Shown one piece after another: positions 23,921 through 33,349 of a DNA stretch of 64,000 bases. The translations under genes were made by a program, and so were the position numbers. Within the stretch, counting starts at the first letter, position 1. Every line of letters begins with the position of its first letter. Where the stretch lies: positions 2,341,501 through 2,405,500 of the forward strand of contig NC_051103.1 of the NCBI RefSeq assembly GCF_901709675.1. Direction: 5' to 3'. The DNA is from Syngnathus acus (taxonomy: Eukaryota; Chordata; Actinopteri; Syngnathiformes; Syngnathidae). The notes under the pieces were generated by a model, which saw nothing but the letters and a program-made list of their open reading frames with translations, was not told the origin of the DNA and ran no database searches.

Positions 23921-24572
23921 GTGATGTGCATTCCAGTTCTTTTAGGTGAAGATTCGTTCAAACGAATCGTTCAACGAATCCCCCCCCACACACACACTGA
24001 TCCGTTTTTTTTTTTTATTCAACATCCAGTGGAAACAACCCATACACATCAAACAATACAACTACCCCCCCTCCCCCCAATTATTATATAGAATAATAAT
24101 TGGCTCGGGTAATTAACACATTTCTTTCTATAATACAACACCTACACACTGATCCGTTGGCAACAGTCTCTCACCCGGTCGTTAACGGGAAGTTGCGTCA
24201 CTGATTCGTTCGTGAACGGAAAATTACGTCACTGACCGGTAAAGTCCCTCCTCCATCTATCGCTCGCTGCTGATTGGTCGTTCGCGAAGATTCACGAGTG
24301 AGTGACAGACAGCATTGCCGCTATGCCGTTGCCAGCCGACACACGTTATGCCGACATTGATGTTTTAATTTTGTATTTGTTGGCTTGTAGTTGATGGTGT
24401 TATTATACCGTTTGTGTTTGAATAAAAGGTTGAAAAAAACCGTTATGCCGAAGTTATGCGCATGAAGTTGGTGCCACCTCGCCGTAAAACAAAACGAAGA
24501 AGAAAATGACGTAACTTCCCGTTCACGAACGAGTCGTGAATTGCATTTCCCGTTCACAACGAACGAATCTGT

Positions 24573-24748
24573 GAGTGAACGAATCTGCGAGTGAACGACT
24601 CTGCGAGTGAACGACTCTGCGAGTGAACGACTCTGCGAATGAACGAATCAGCGAGTGAACGAATCAGCGAGTGAACGACTCAGCGAGTGAACGACTCAGC
24701 GAGTGAACGAATCAGCGAGTGAACGAATCAGTGAGTGAACGATTTGCA
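24573..24748. repeat. 16-bp minisatellite, 11 units
   Basis: Units of the form GAGTGAACGAATCTGC recur at exact 16-bp spacing from 24573 to about 24748, with variants at a few positions (CGACT/CGAAT, CTGC/CAGC). Related GAACGAAT/ATTCGTTC words continue on both sides (from about 23950), so the array probably expanded within an older repeat. Confidence 0.92.
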
Positions 24749-25434
24749 TTTCCAGTTCATCGCGAGAACGGATCAGTGAGGGAACGAATCCTGACTTTCC
24801 CGTTCGCGAACGAGTCAATGGGTCAACTGCCTTCCTTCCCGTGCATCAACGGATCAGTCAGTGAACGTGTTGCGTCTCCCTCCTGGCGTGAACTATGTAA
24901 GCCAGAATGTCGATTTACGGTTTGCCAAGGAAAGGAAGAACCACTCACTGAAACACCACTTCTTTTATGCACGTTTTCTCCAAGCTAACGGCTAACTTTA
25001 TTGCATGAAGGGATGCGCCGTTATGCAACAACGGGGAAATTATGCTTCTCTTTGGGTAATCTTGATTTTATAACACTTGTAGTAGTTTTTAAATAACGTG
25101 TATGCATATATACGCCTAAATATTGTTATCCAATATATCTACTGCAATTTCACATTGGATTGCTGGTTTGAAGTTTACTTTTATTATTATTTTAATAAAC
25201 ATTTATCTTAAAACTTGTCTGGTGTTTTATTCCTTGTTTTTATATTCGCCAATTAAAACATAAAAATCAGACATTTGGTTAACTGCTTTATATGACAACA
25301 TGTGTAGGTACACCTCATGAACACTTCAATAGGTAAAATACGTGAGGTAAAGAAAAAAAAAAAGAATAAATAAATGATGCAAATGAACCCTTTCATTGCA
25401 CAATAAAAGCACGTTCAAGCATTTTCTCGCACCT

Positions 25435-25481
25435 GGGATCGAACCAAAATCTTACCGAGCAAGAGCTCGTGTCACTAACCA
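25435..25481 (-). other. tRNA-like Pol III box pair, left palindrome arm
   Basis: On the minus strand an A-box-like TGGTTAGTGAC (25481-25471) precedes a B box GGTTCGATCCC (25445-25435), 25 bases apart. It is the inverted copy of the pair at 26387-26433. It is degenerate and the interval is slightly short for a functional tRNA, so I read it as tRNA-derived. Confidence 0.55.
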
Positions 25482-26386
25482 GTCGGCTGTTTCAACATGA
25501 CAGGACATGGTCGAATGCAATGTTTTGTACTAATGATGTGCATCACAGGCCAGTAGGGAAAAAGCTTAAGTGAAAGTGAAATGTGCCACACCCGCCCTCA
25601 CCCCCACCTCCTGATTGTCAGTTTGAGCTGTGACGTCACTTGGACACTCCATTAGGTACACCGCCATTTTCAAGTGTACCTAATAACAGGCCACTTTATT
25701 AGGGAAATATCATGGTCAAAGGTCACAGGTGTCAAGCTCTAGTCCTCGGGGCCGCGTTCCAACATGTTTTCCAAGTGACCCTCGTTAAGCGCGCCTGCGT
25801 GAAAACCTTTTGGTCACTTTCACGTTCCGCAGGAGCTAAAACTTTTCACGCAGGTGCACTTAACGAGGGAATCACACGGACACTCCATTAGGTACACCGC
25901 CATTTTCAAGTGTACGTAATAACAGGCCACTTTATTAGGGAAATACCGGGGTCAAAGGTCACAGGTGTCAAGCTCTAGTCCTGGAGTGTCCGTGTGATTC
26001 CCTCGTTAAGTGCACCTGCGTGAAAAGTTTTAGCTCCTGCGGAACGTGAAAGTGACCAAAAACTTTTCGCGCAGGTGCGCTTAACGAGGGTCACTTGGAA
26101 AACATGTTGGAACGCGACCCGAGGACTAGAGCTTGACACCTGTGACCTTTGACCATGATATTTCCCTAATAAAGTGGCCTGTTATTAGGTACACTTAAAA
26201 ATGGCGGTGTACCTAATGGAGTGTCCAAGTGACGTCACAGGTCAAACAGACAATCAAGAGGTGGGGGTGAGGGCGGGTGTGGCACTTTTCACTTTCACTT
26301 AAGCTTTTTCCCTATTGGCCTGTGATGCACATCACAAGTACAAAACAGTGCATTCGACCATAGCCTGCCATGTCGAAACAGCTGAC

Positions 26387-26433
26387 TGGTTAGTGACGCG
26401 GGCTCTTGCTCAGTAAAACCTTGGTTCGATCCC
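26387..26433 (+). other. tRNA-like Pol III box pair, right palindrome arm
   Basis: A-box-like TGGTTAGTGAC (26387-26397) and B box GGTTCGATCCC (26423-26433), same 25-base spacing as in the left arm but on the opposite strand. No complete cloverleaf can be drawn confidently. Confidence 0.55.
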
Positions 26434-26480
26434 ACGTGTGAGAAAATGCTTGAATGTGCTTTTATTGTGCAATGAACCCT

Positions 26481-26513
<33 letters not shown>

Positions 26514-26753
26514 CTCGTGTGTATCTATTGAAGTGTCCATGAGGTGTACCTACACATGTCATATAAAGCAGTTAACCAAATGTCTGATTTTTATGTTTTA
26601 ATTGGCGAATATAAAAAAAATTCTTCTTCGTTTTGTTTTACGGCGAGGTGGCACCAGCTTCATGCGCATTACCGGCACCTACTGGTTGAAGTCATATGAA
26701 CTGAAAAAAGAACGAATCACTTTAGGAGCCCAAATGGCTTGGATATTTCACCC

Positions 26754-27420
26754 CAGTGCCGGCTCTACGCAGGGGCAAGAGGGGGCAACGCCCCCTCAAA
26801 CAGATGTCCTGCCCCCTCGAATCAAACTTTTAGAAGTGAAAAATCCGCTGATAGAAACACACGTTAATCAGCCCCCTCTCTTCTCTCATGTCGGTGCAGC
26901 GTGTGTCCTCACACAGCCTGCTGTCAGGACTCCACGCCCCTCCGTAAACATCCAATCACTGTGAGTATGCAAATGAGGCCAGACGGAGCCAGAGAGTGTC
27001 AAGTTACAGTCGGCGCGGTAGGAGTTGGAAGCAGTAAAAACTCCACCAAACTCGTCGTAATGACCCGTGATATAACTAATGATTAACGACAACTCAAATA
27101 ATAGTTAATATAACATTCATATTATATGTTCCCCCCCCTGAGAGATTGCCACCTTATTGTGGTCAGGGGGTTTGCGTGCCTCAGTGACCCTAAGAGCAAT
27201 ACCAGCAGAAGCTTTAATCTTCAGGTGGGACACCCAAGCTGGACAGGTCTTAGTGTAGAGGCCTGACAGAGTGCAATCCACTTCTCCAGGTTGAGATCTG
27301 GACACACAGCTAACAACTGCCGTGAAGAAAACACTGACAGTGTTAAAAATGTGTAAAAAAAAAAAAAAAGAACATGCCCCCTTCACATTTCTCTTATGTG
27401 CGTTCCTAGAATCGGCCCTG
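26754..27420. mobile_element. non-autonomous hAT-type DNA transposon, 667 bp, intact ends
   Basis: The element starts CAGTGCCGGCTCTACG and ends as the complement of CAGGGCCGATTCTAGG, giving imperfect terminal inverted repeats (13 of 16 match). It is flanked by a perfect 8-bp duplication TTTCACCC at 26746-26753 and 27421-27428. An 8-bp duplication with CAG..CTG ends is the hAT signature. No transposase is encoded, so movement would have needed a partner element. The interior has the G/C-homopolymer-flanked block GGGGGCAACGCCCCCTC near the left end. Confidence 0.85.
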
Positions 27421-27428
27421 TTTCACCC

Positions 27429-28360
27429 ACGTAAAATACACAGTCAAGTCGAGACACCTCGACTGTGATAGCCACTCAGCCGCTGTCAGAACAGCAGAGC
27501 GTCTTTAAAAGTGACTTTGTTCTTAATGTCGTAATATTTTATAGAGCTACTCTAAAATAGTAAACAAAGCCATATTGATTATTTTGGATACTGATCACAA
27601 TCACTTTCAATAGTTTATTCCTTACACTGTCTAAAACCTTTTTTCAAAAACTGTCACTTTCAATTCCAAAAGAAATACAATTTAAAGAATATTTAGTATT
27701 TATTTTTATTCAATTATTCGACTCTCCATACATATATAGGAAATTCCTATATATGTATGGTCTTTGAATGCACCCCGCTTCAATGGCAGAACGCGGATGA
27801 ATTTAAAGACATCAAATGAGAATAATCCTTTCTAAAAATTAAAACTGACTGACGCAAACGTGAGTTCTTCATGTTTTTATTGAAAACAACATAGTGCTGA
27901 CGCCGTACGACATGGGTTTTTCGCTTTCCAAATAAGGGTTAGATAAATGTCTGAGCTATAATGGTGTAATTAATGATTAAAACTTGAAAGTATCTGTTTA
28001 TTGTATTCGTTTATATGTTTAATAAAGACAAAGCCATCACAAAACTGTTGTAATTATTTAGATTTTGATCTAAATTAGCCTTGAATAAAGACTAAGCAGT
28101 CACATGAATTAACAGAAAAAATGGACAGCCGGACTCGGACTCATGGTCAAGAGGCCGGACTCAGACTCGGACTCGGTGCAAAAATCCGACCGAGTCCACA
28201 GCCCTAATAGGAATAGAACTTTACATCTTTTGTTGTAATATAACTGATTTTAATATAGAAGCTGGTGTAACACTTAATAGATTTTTGTTGGTGGTGTGCC
28301 TCGAGATTTTTTCCAATGAAAAGGTGTGCCGTGAATGAAAAAAGGTTGGGAAACACTGGT
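27429..28360. repeat. AT-rich repeat remnants downstream of the hAT element
   Basis: The sequence holds a 35-bp hairpin (27726-27760), a block of GGACTCGGACTC words at about 28130-28200 ending CCACAGCCCTAA that looks like a DNA-transposon terminus, and at 28297-28357 a tail reading GGTTGGGAAACACTG, which as CAGTGTTTCCCAACC on the minus strand resembles a hAT terminus. No coding potential. Confidence 0.6.
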
Positions 28361-30303
28361 CTAAGATGTATGACGTTTCTGTACACTGGTGGGACAACTT
28401 GGGCACACCGCTTGTCGGGAGTCTTTGACGTCGCTCGTGATGCAAGCGGATGAATGTCGACAAGGCGACAAATCCATACGATGACATTCCCAGGTGGATC
28501 CGGGATTATCTTTGTGTTCCCGCTGATTGCCGGCGTGGATTTCAAGGACCTCCGCACCTCCGATGGTTTCTGGCAACAAGAAGACACAAGCCGTGTTGCG
28601 ACACAAAAGGTCTCTTTGTGAGAGAACTGTCATTGAGAGTGACTTGGTGCGACACAAAGAAATGCCAAAGAAAATGAAAAAAGGTCCAGAAGAAACTTTT
28701 CAGGGGCCTACCTGGTTTGTCGGCGCCGGACGCTCCATTCCACCTGGGGTAGCACACAAACAAGCAGAAAGGCAAACGTGAAGGACAATGACTTGGAGCG
28801 AGCGGCCACTCACCCGCCTCGCTGCGCCGGGCGGGAAGACGAGGGACCAGACGCCGGCAGGCGGGCGGGCCGGTGGCTCGCCAAGTCCACTTGTTTGATC
28901 ATGGCCGACACCAGCTCCTTCTCTGCCGGGACGAGATATTTGCAAAGCTTGGCACTGTTATCAAAGAGCCATTTCGACTGAATATATGAGTGCAAGGCAA
29001 ATGAAATCAAGCCATCAAAATTCTTAATCTTTGCTGCCATGAAAGGATGAGCCTGAGCAATGGAGAGGTGGCGGTTCCGCGGCCAGCTAAGCTCACGTCA
29101 CCTCTGTGGCCGGCCAACAGCAGCCAGCGCTGGACCGCCCGCAGCGAATCCGTCTGCAGGATCTGACAAAGCAGCTCCAGCACCTGCACGTGGAGAAAAA
29201 GAATACGTCGGACATGGCCTCGCGACTCACGCTTTGCCGCCTGCTGTTACATTGACAGGACATTACAGCCACGCCGGATGTAAAGAAGCGATGATGACAA
29301 AAAGCTGCGCTACCATAAGTTCTTGATCCTGGAAAAGTTGGTGCCGGTCCAGACGCTGGGACGGATGTCGGCAGGGGTGAGACTTGGCGGTCAGAGGGAC
29401 CAGTCGACCAGTTTGGGCCGAGTATTGGGTCTGGCGTCCGACCGGCTCTCTCTCAAGTCGGACCTGCCGTACAGTGAGCGAAACACGTCAGTTGCTGCGT
29501 GGATGAAAACCGACGTGGCGCCAATTAAGTTTGTTTGGTGACCGAATGAAGGAAAATTCAGGTCTATTCAGGTCCCCGAACTGCAGGCCCAATAGCTTGT
29601 TTGGCCTATGGAAAGAGAGCAAAGCGTACGCTACCTCACTTGTGTCTTGAGAAGATGAATGGACTTTGGCCGCCAGCTCTCTGAGCTCATCTCTCCAAGC
29701 CTCGGAAAACACTGCTGGCCCAAAATAAAAGCAAACACTCTTCTTCAACTGCATTCTTTAAAGGCACAATATATATATATATAATTTTTTTTTTTTCTTA
29801 CCTGCTTTGCTATCACAGTGGGCTTGATGAGGCGTAAACGCCAATGCCGGCACGCTGGCTCGCCTCTGGTCAAGACTCTTAAGTAGCGGGTGCGGAAATA
29901 AGGAGGAGCTGACCAACCAGTCGTCTCTCACCGTGCACACGGGCCTGCCATTGAGTCCTGAGTGCGGACAACGTGATGTTTCTTGTGGAGTTGTGGAATC
30001 ACGCATCCAGAATCTCATTTTGCCCCACTCGAGTCAAGGATCTGTCGATACGACACTTACCCAAAATTATCCCGCGTGGCCAAAGCAGTGAAAAAGTGCG
30101 GCAAGAGTTCATCAGTGAGGCTCCCAAATTGGGCGGCGTGCTCGCTCACCTTGAATGTGCCTGACGCGATGCGGGTGCGGGTTGTGCCTGGAGAAGAAGG
30201 AGTGGTGGCTGAGGGCGCCGAACCGCGGCGTGCCTCTCGTCGCCGGCGCCACGTGAAACTCGCTGGGACCCTCGCTCGGGGGCCGGCCCCCCTGTCCGGA
30301 CAT
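28361..30303 (-). CDS. TBATA: TBATA (thymus, brain and testes associated / SPATIAL-like)
   Basis: TBATA is reported in mouse to restrain thymic epithelial cell proliferation and to act in testis and brain. Exons on the minus strand: 30303-30150, 29957-29802, 29714-29635, 29463-29314, 29183-29097, 29052-28814, 28743-28712, 28569-28361 (stop TAG). Diagnostic blocks: FGALSHHSFFSRHNPHPHRV, LNGRPVCTVRDD, FSEAWRDELRELAAKV, QYSAQTGRLVP, LFQDQELM followed directly by VLELLCQILQTD, and C-terminal ETIGGAEVLEIHAG. These follow the order in human TBATA. The chosen start (MSGQGGRPPS) gives a shorter N-terminus than human; a further upstream coding exon cannot be excluded. Exons 6 and 7 are the least certain, although phases agree. 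ADAMTS14-TBATA adjacency matches human 10q22. Confidence 0.88.
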
Positions 30304-31292
30304 GTTTGGGGAAAGCCGCGTGGAGGCTTGGAAGCGGAAAGAGAACTGCGTTACTTACAGCTCGGAAAAGTCAAGTTGTGACTGTCGCTAAGAAACCGGA
30401 GCGCGTCGCGTATCCGCACAACCGCTTCATTGACACCCAAGTACACAAAGAAAACACAATGCTCCAAATGGGCCATTTTGAAAAAGCACTCTTTGGTCGC
30501 CACTACAATGCGGCAATGGGCTTGATTAGACTGCACTCAACTGGAAAGCGTCAGAAAAGAGCCAGGTGATTAACCCTGTGGGGGTGGGGGTTGGGACTCG
30601 ACTCATTTTGTAACGGCGGTTATGATGTGATAGCAGCAGCGGGAGCAAGGAAGGGAAGATGGAGAGGAAGGGGAGGGGTGGAGAACATAGAGGAGGAGGA
30701 AGGAAAGCAGCAGGGGTTCCGGAGAAGTAGAGAGGAGGAAAGAGAAAAAGCAAATTGTGATGGGCGTAGGGAGCAGGAGGGGAGGAGGAGCCAGTATAGG
30801 AAGACGATGGAGAGATTGGGGAAGATGAAGAGCTAAAATGATGAGGAGGATGGGGATGAGATGTAGGAGAAAGAAAGAAAAAGGGGAGGAGTAGCAGAAG
30901 AGAATGGGGAGCAGGTGGAGGAGGAGGGGCAGAGCGTGATGAGGAGGAGAACATGAACCGGGAGGAGGATGGGGAAGAAGGAGCCGCAAATAAAGTCGAT
31001 GGAGGAAGACAAGAAGGTGCAAAAGAGGAAGGGGGAGAGAGAGGCGTGAGTGGGTGAGGGATGAAGACAAGGAGGTGTGAAGGAAGACAGTAGGACAAGG
31101 TGGACATGGAAGAGGAGGGAGAATGGGCCAGTGGAGCAACACGTGGTAACGTGTGAGGAGGACTCAAGTAGACCTCCTGTGACTCCTACCTTTGCTATCC
31201 GTGGGGAGAAGGTGGCGGGAGCCTGTGCTGCCTCCCCCTTCCCCATCTAGTAGAGGTCAACGCACGCAGGCAGCCGACTGTCACCCACGGCG
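30304..31292. promoter_or_regulatory. divergent intergenic region between TBATA and the QRFPR-like gene, with a purine tract
   Basis: About 990 bp separates the two divergent start codons. From about 30640 to 31130 the plus strand is almost entirely G and A (AGGAGGAGG, GGGAAGG words), ending about 160 bp before the receptor ATG. The antisense ORFs here (Pro/Ser/Leu-rich) are composition artefacts. The regulatory role is inferred from position only. Confidence 0.5.
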
Positions 31293-33192
31293 ATGTCGGC
31301 GGAGCGCTGGACTTCGTCGCCGGGTCCCAGGATCACGCCGGAGGTGCTGCGCGAGACGCTGCGCTACTACAACCTGAGCCGGCAGGAGTTCATCAGCACG
31401 TATAAGATCCCGCCACTGGTGTACGTGGCGGAGCTGCCGCGCGGCGTCAAGACGGCGTTCGTGCTCATCTACGCGCTGATCTTTGGGCTGGCGCTGAGCG
31501 GCAACAGTCTGTTGCTGTGGGTGATGCTGAAGAAGCGCGCTGCGCGCACCGCCACCGACGTCTTCGTCTGCTCGCTGGCCATCAGCGACCTGCTCATCAC
31601 CTTCTTCTGCGTGCCCTTCACGCTGCTGCAGAACATCACCTCGCAGTGGGCCGGAGGTCAGCTGCTCCTACGTTTTTGCTTCAAAACAATAACAAGTAGG
31701 CTTTGTTGCTTTTTGTTTTGGAAATTCTCCAAATAGCGCACGAGAAAAATCCAAGGTGCATCTCTTTGATTGTCCTTGCACAACTATTTGATGTGCATCT
31801 CCAAAATGTGACATTCAAAAATTTTTATTTAGCCTTTTCTGATCTCGCAACTTTTTGTAGCGCCATTTTGTGGCCTTTGAGTGACGTGACGCGGCGCGGG
31901 CTTTGCTTGCAGGCGCGCTGGTCTGCAAGGCGGTTCCCTTTGTGCAGACCACAGCGGTGGTGACGGGCATCCTCACCATGACCTGCATCGCCATCGAGAG
32001 ATACCTGGGCATCGTTTTCCCGCTTCGGATGCGGCAACAGTCCGCATCCGAGAGAGCGTACAAGATGCTGGGTATCGGCCGAGCCTTCCCTCTTTCCTAC
32101 TCTTTTGGCACTTGACGGCATCAAGTGTGTTTTGCGCCTTTGTCGCTGGCAGGGCTGGTGTGGACGGCCTCGCTGGTTGTGGGCTCGCCCATGCTCTTCG
32201 TGCAGCAGCTCAAAGTGAGTGAGAGCATTTTGCAAAAATCAAGCAGCTGTCATTCTGCGGCTTCTGCATCCAACTCTCCTCCTTCCCGGCCGGCTCAGGT
32301 GAAGTATGACTTTGTGTACGAGCGCCGCCACGTGTGCTGCCAGGAGATTTGGCAGTCCCGCAGTGAGCGGCAGGCCTACACCACCTTCATCATGGTGGCT
32401 CTGTTCCTGTTCCCCCTGGCCGCCATGCTCTTCCTCTACACCCGCATCGCCTTTGAGCTGTGGATACGCAAGAGGGTGGGCGACTCGTCGGTCCTCGACG
32501 CCATGAATGACCGAGAGCGCCTCAAAATGGACAGGTGGGAACAGGGACAGGCTTGAGTTGAGCGTAAAGAACAATCCAGAAGCTTTCTGACTGATAGCCA
32601 ACTTGTGAGTTTGTCTTTGACAGGAAAAAGAAGAGAGCCGTCAAGATGATGATCATTATCGTTTTGCTGTTCACCGTTTGCTGGGCACCTTTCCACACAG
32701 TCCACATGCTCTTCGAATACCGTAAATAGCAAGATGACAAACTTGCGCCTCGGCCGTCCACGTGCGCAACGCTCCATCGCCACTTTGCGTGTCGCTCCTT
32801 TAGACGACTTGGAGAACAAGTTGGACGACGTGACGCTCAACATGACCGTCGCTGTGGTGCAGGCCATCGGCTTCTTCAACAGCTTCAACAACCCCATCGT
32901 CTACGCTTTCATGAACGAGAACTTCAAGAAGAGCTGCGTCTCGGCGCTCTCACGGTGCACGCGACGGCCCGACCGGCGGGCGGACGTCCGGACGCCGCCC
33001 GTGCACTTCATCAAGCCGCAAAGAAGAGAGGCCTTCCAGGAGTTGCACTCGGACGACGGCACAGAGCGGCGCCTGGCCGACAAAGGCCCGTCCGCTTCAT
33101 TGCGCGGCAAGAGCTCCCTGGGCCTAGTCGGAGAAAAGCTCTCCACCGTTCAGACGGGGCTGGCCGCAAACTCCGACTGTCCGGGGAAATGA
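31293..33192 (+). CDS. QRFPR/GPR103-like RFamide peptide G-protein-coupled receptor
   Basis: Seven-transmembrane rhodopsin-family receptor; QRFPR binds the RFamide peptide QRFP/26RFa and signals through Gq and Gi. Exons: 31293-31656, 31913-32071, 32153-32214, 32299-32534, 32624-32721, 32804-33192; 435 residues. Seen: N-terminal NLSRQEFISTYKIPPLVYV (QRFPR-like); TM1 GNSLLLWV; TM2 LAISDLLITFFC; Cys before TM3 in ALVCKAVPFVQTTAVVTG; ERY at the end of TM3; TM4 GLVWTASLVVGSP; second loop KYDFVYERRHVCC carrying the partner Cys; TM6 CWAPFHTVHM; TM7 NNPIVYAF; palmitoylation-type Cys after NENFKKSC. Extracellular loop 2, TM3 and TM7 fit QRFPR much better than NPFFR1. The basic Ser-rich tail is divergent. 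Human QRFPR lies on 4q, so this copy in 10q22-type synteny is probably a paralogue (see findings). Confidence 0.9.
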
Positions 33193-33337
33193 GCTCATTC
33201 TTTCGTTTACTGTTTCCTAAGGTTTTGCATTGTACTGTTGCTATTGAGAGCTTTTTAAAAAGCACTTTGCTTCAAAAGGTGCAATCTAGGCAACAACCTA
33301 TAACCTGCTGGTATTTGAAAAATTAATAATGCTAATG

Positions 33338-33343
33338 AATAAA
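33338..33343 (+). terminator. AATAAA polyadenylation signal of QRFPR-like gene
   Basis: Canonical AATAAA 146 bases after the stop codon in AT-rich sequence, on the correct strand; likely the 3' end signal. Confidence 0.6.
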
Positions 33344-33349
33344 GTGAGC

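Larger units (their letters stand above)
24457..26668. repeat. large imperfect palindrome with an interrupted left arm (fold-back element)
   Basis: The core inverted repeat pairs about 25236-25886 with 25983-26618, around a 96-bp spacer. The spacer repeats a part of the left arm (near 25650-25745). An outer 48-bp block, 24457-24504, is repeated inverted at 26621-26668 with about one mismatch. The right arm is therefore continuous for about 686 bp, while the left arm is split by about 730 bp that contains a minisatellite. Arms differ by small indels and substitutions, so the palindrome is not brand new. The arms contain TTAGGTACACC and CCTAATAAAGTGGCC-like motifs that resemble ends of common fish DNA transposons. 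No transposase ORF is present. Confidence 0.85.

Noticed and set aside
24573-24748. Possible CRISPR-like array
   Set aside because: Units are directly adjacent with no unique spacers, and the host is a vertebrate; it is a minisatellite.
24719-24988. 89-codon ORF over the minisatellite
   Set aside because: It is a translation of repeat DNA without splice or homology support.
26387-26433. Functional tRNA gene
   Set aside because: Box spacing is short and no convincing acceptor or anticodon stem can be drawn; treated as tRNA-derived.
30526-31246. Ser/Pro/Leu-rich minus-strand ORFs (up to 213 codons)
   Set aside because: They are the complement of the polypurine tract; stop-poor composition explains their length.
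31293-33192. Assignment of the GPCR to NPFFR1 because NPFFR1 is on human 10q22
   Set aside because: The N-terminus, VQTTAVVTG in TM3, KYDF second loop and NENFKK region match QRFPR and not NPFFR1.
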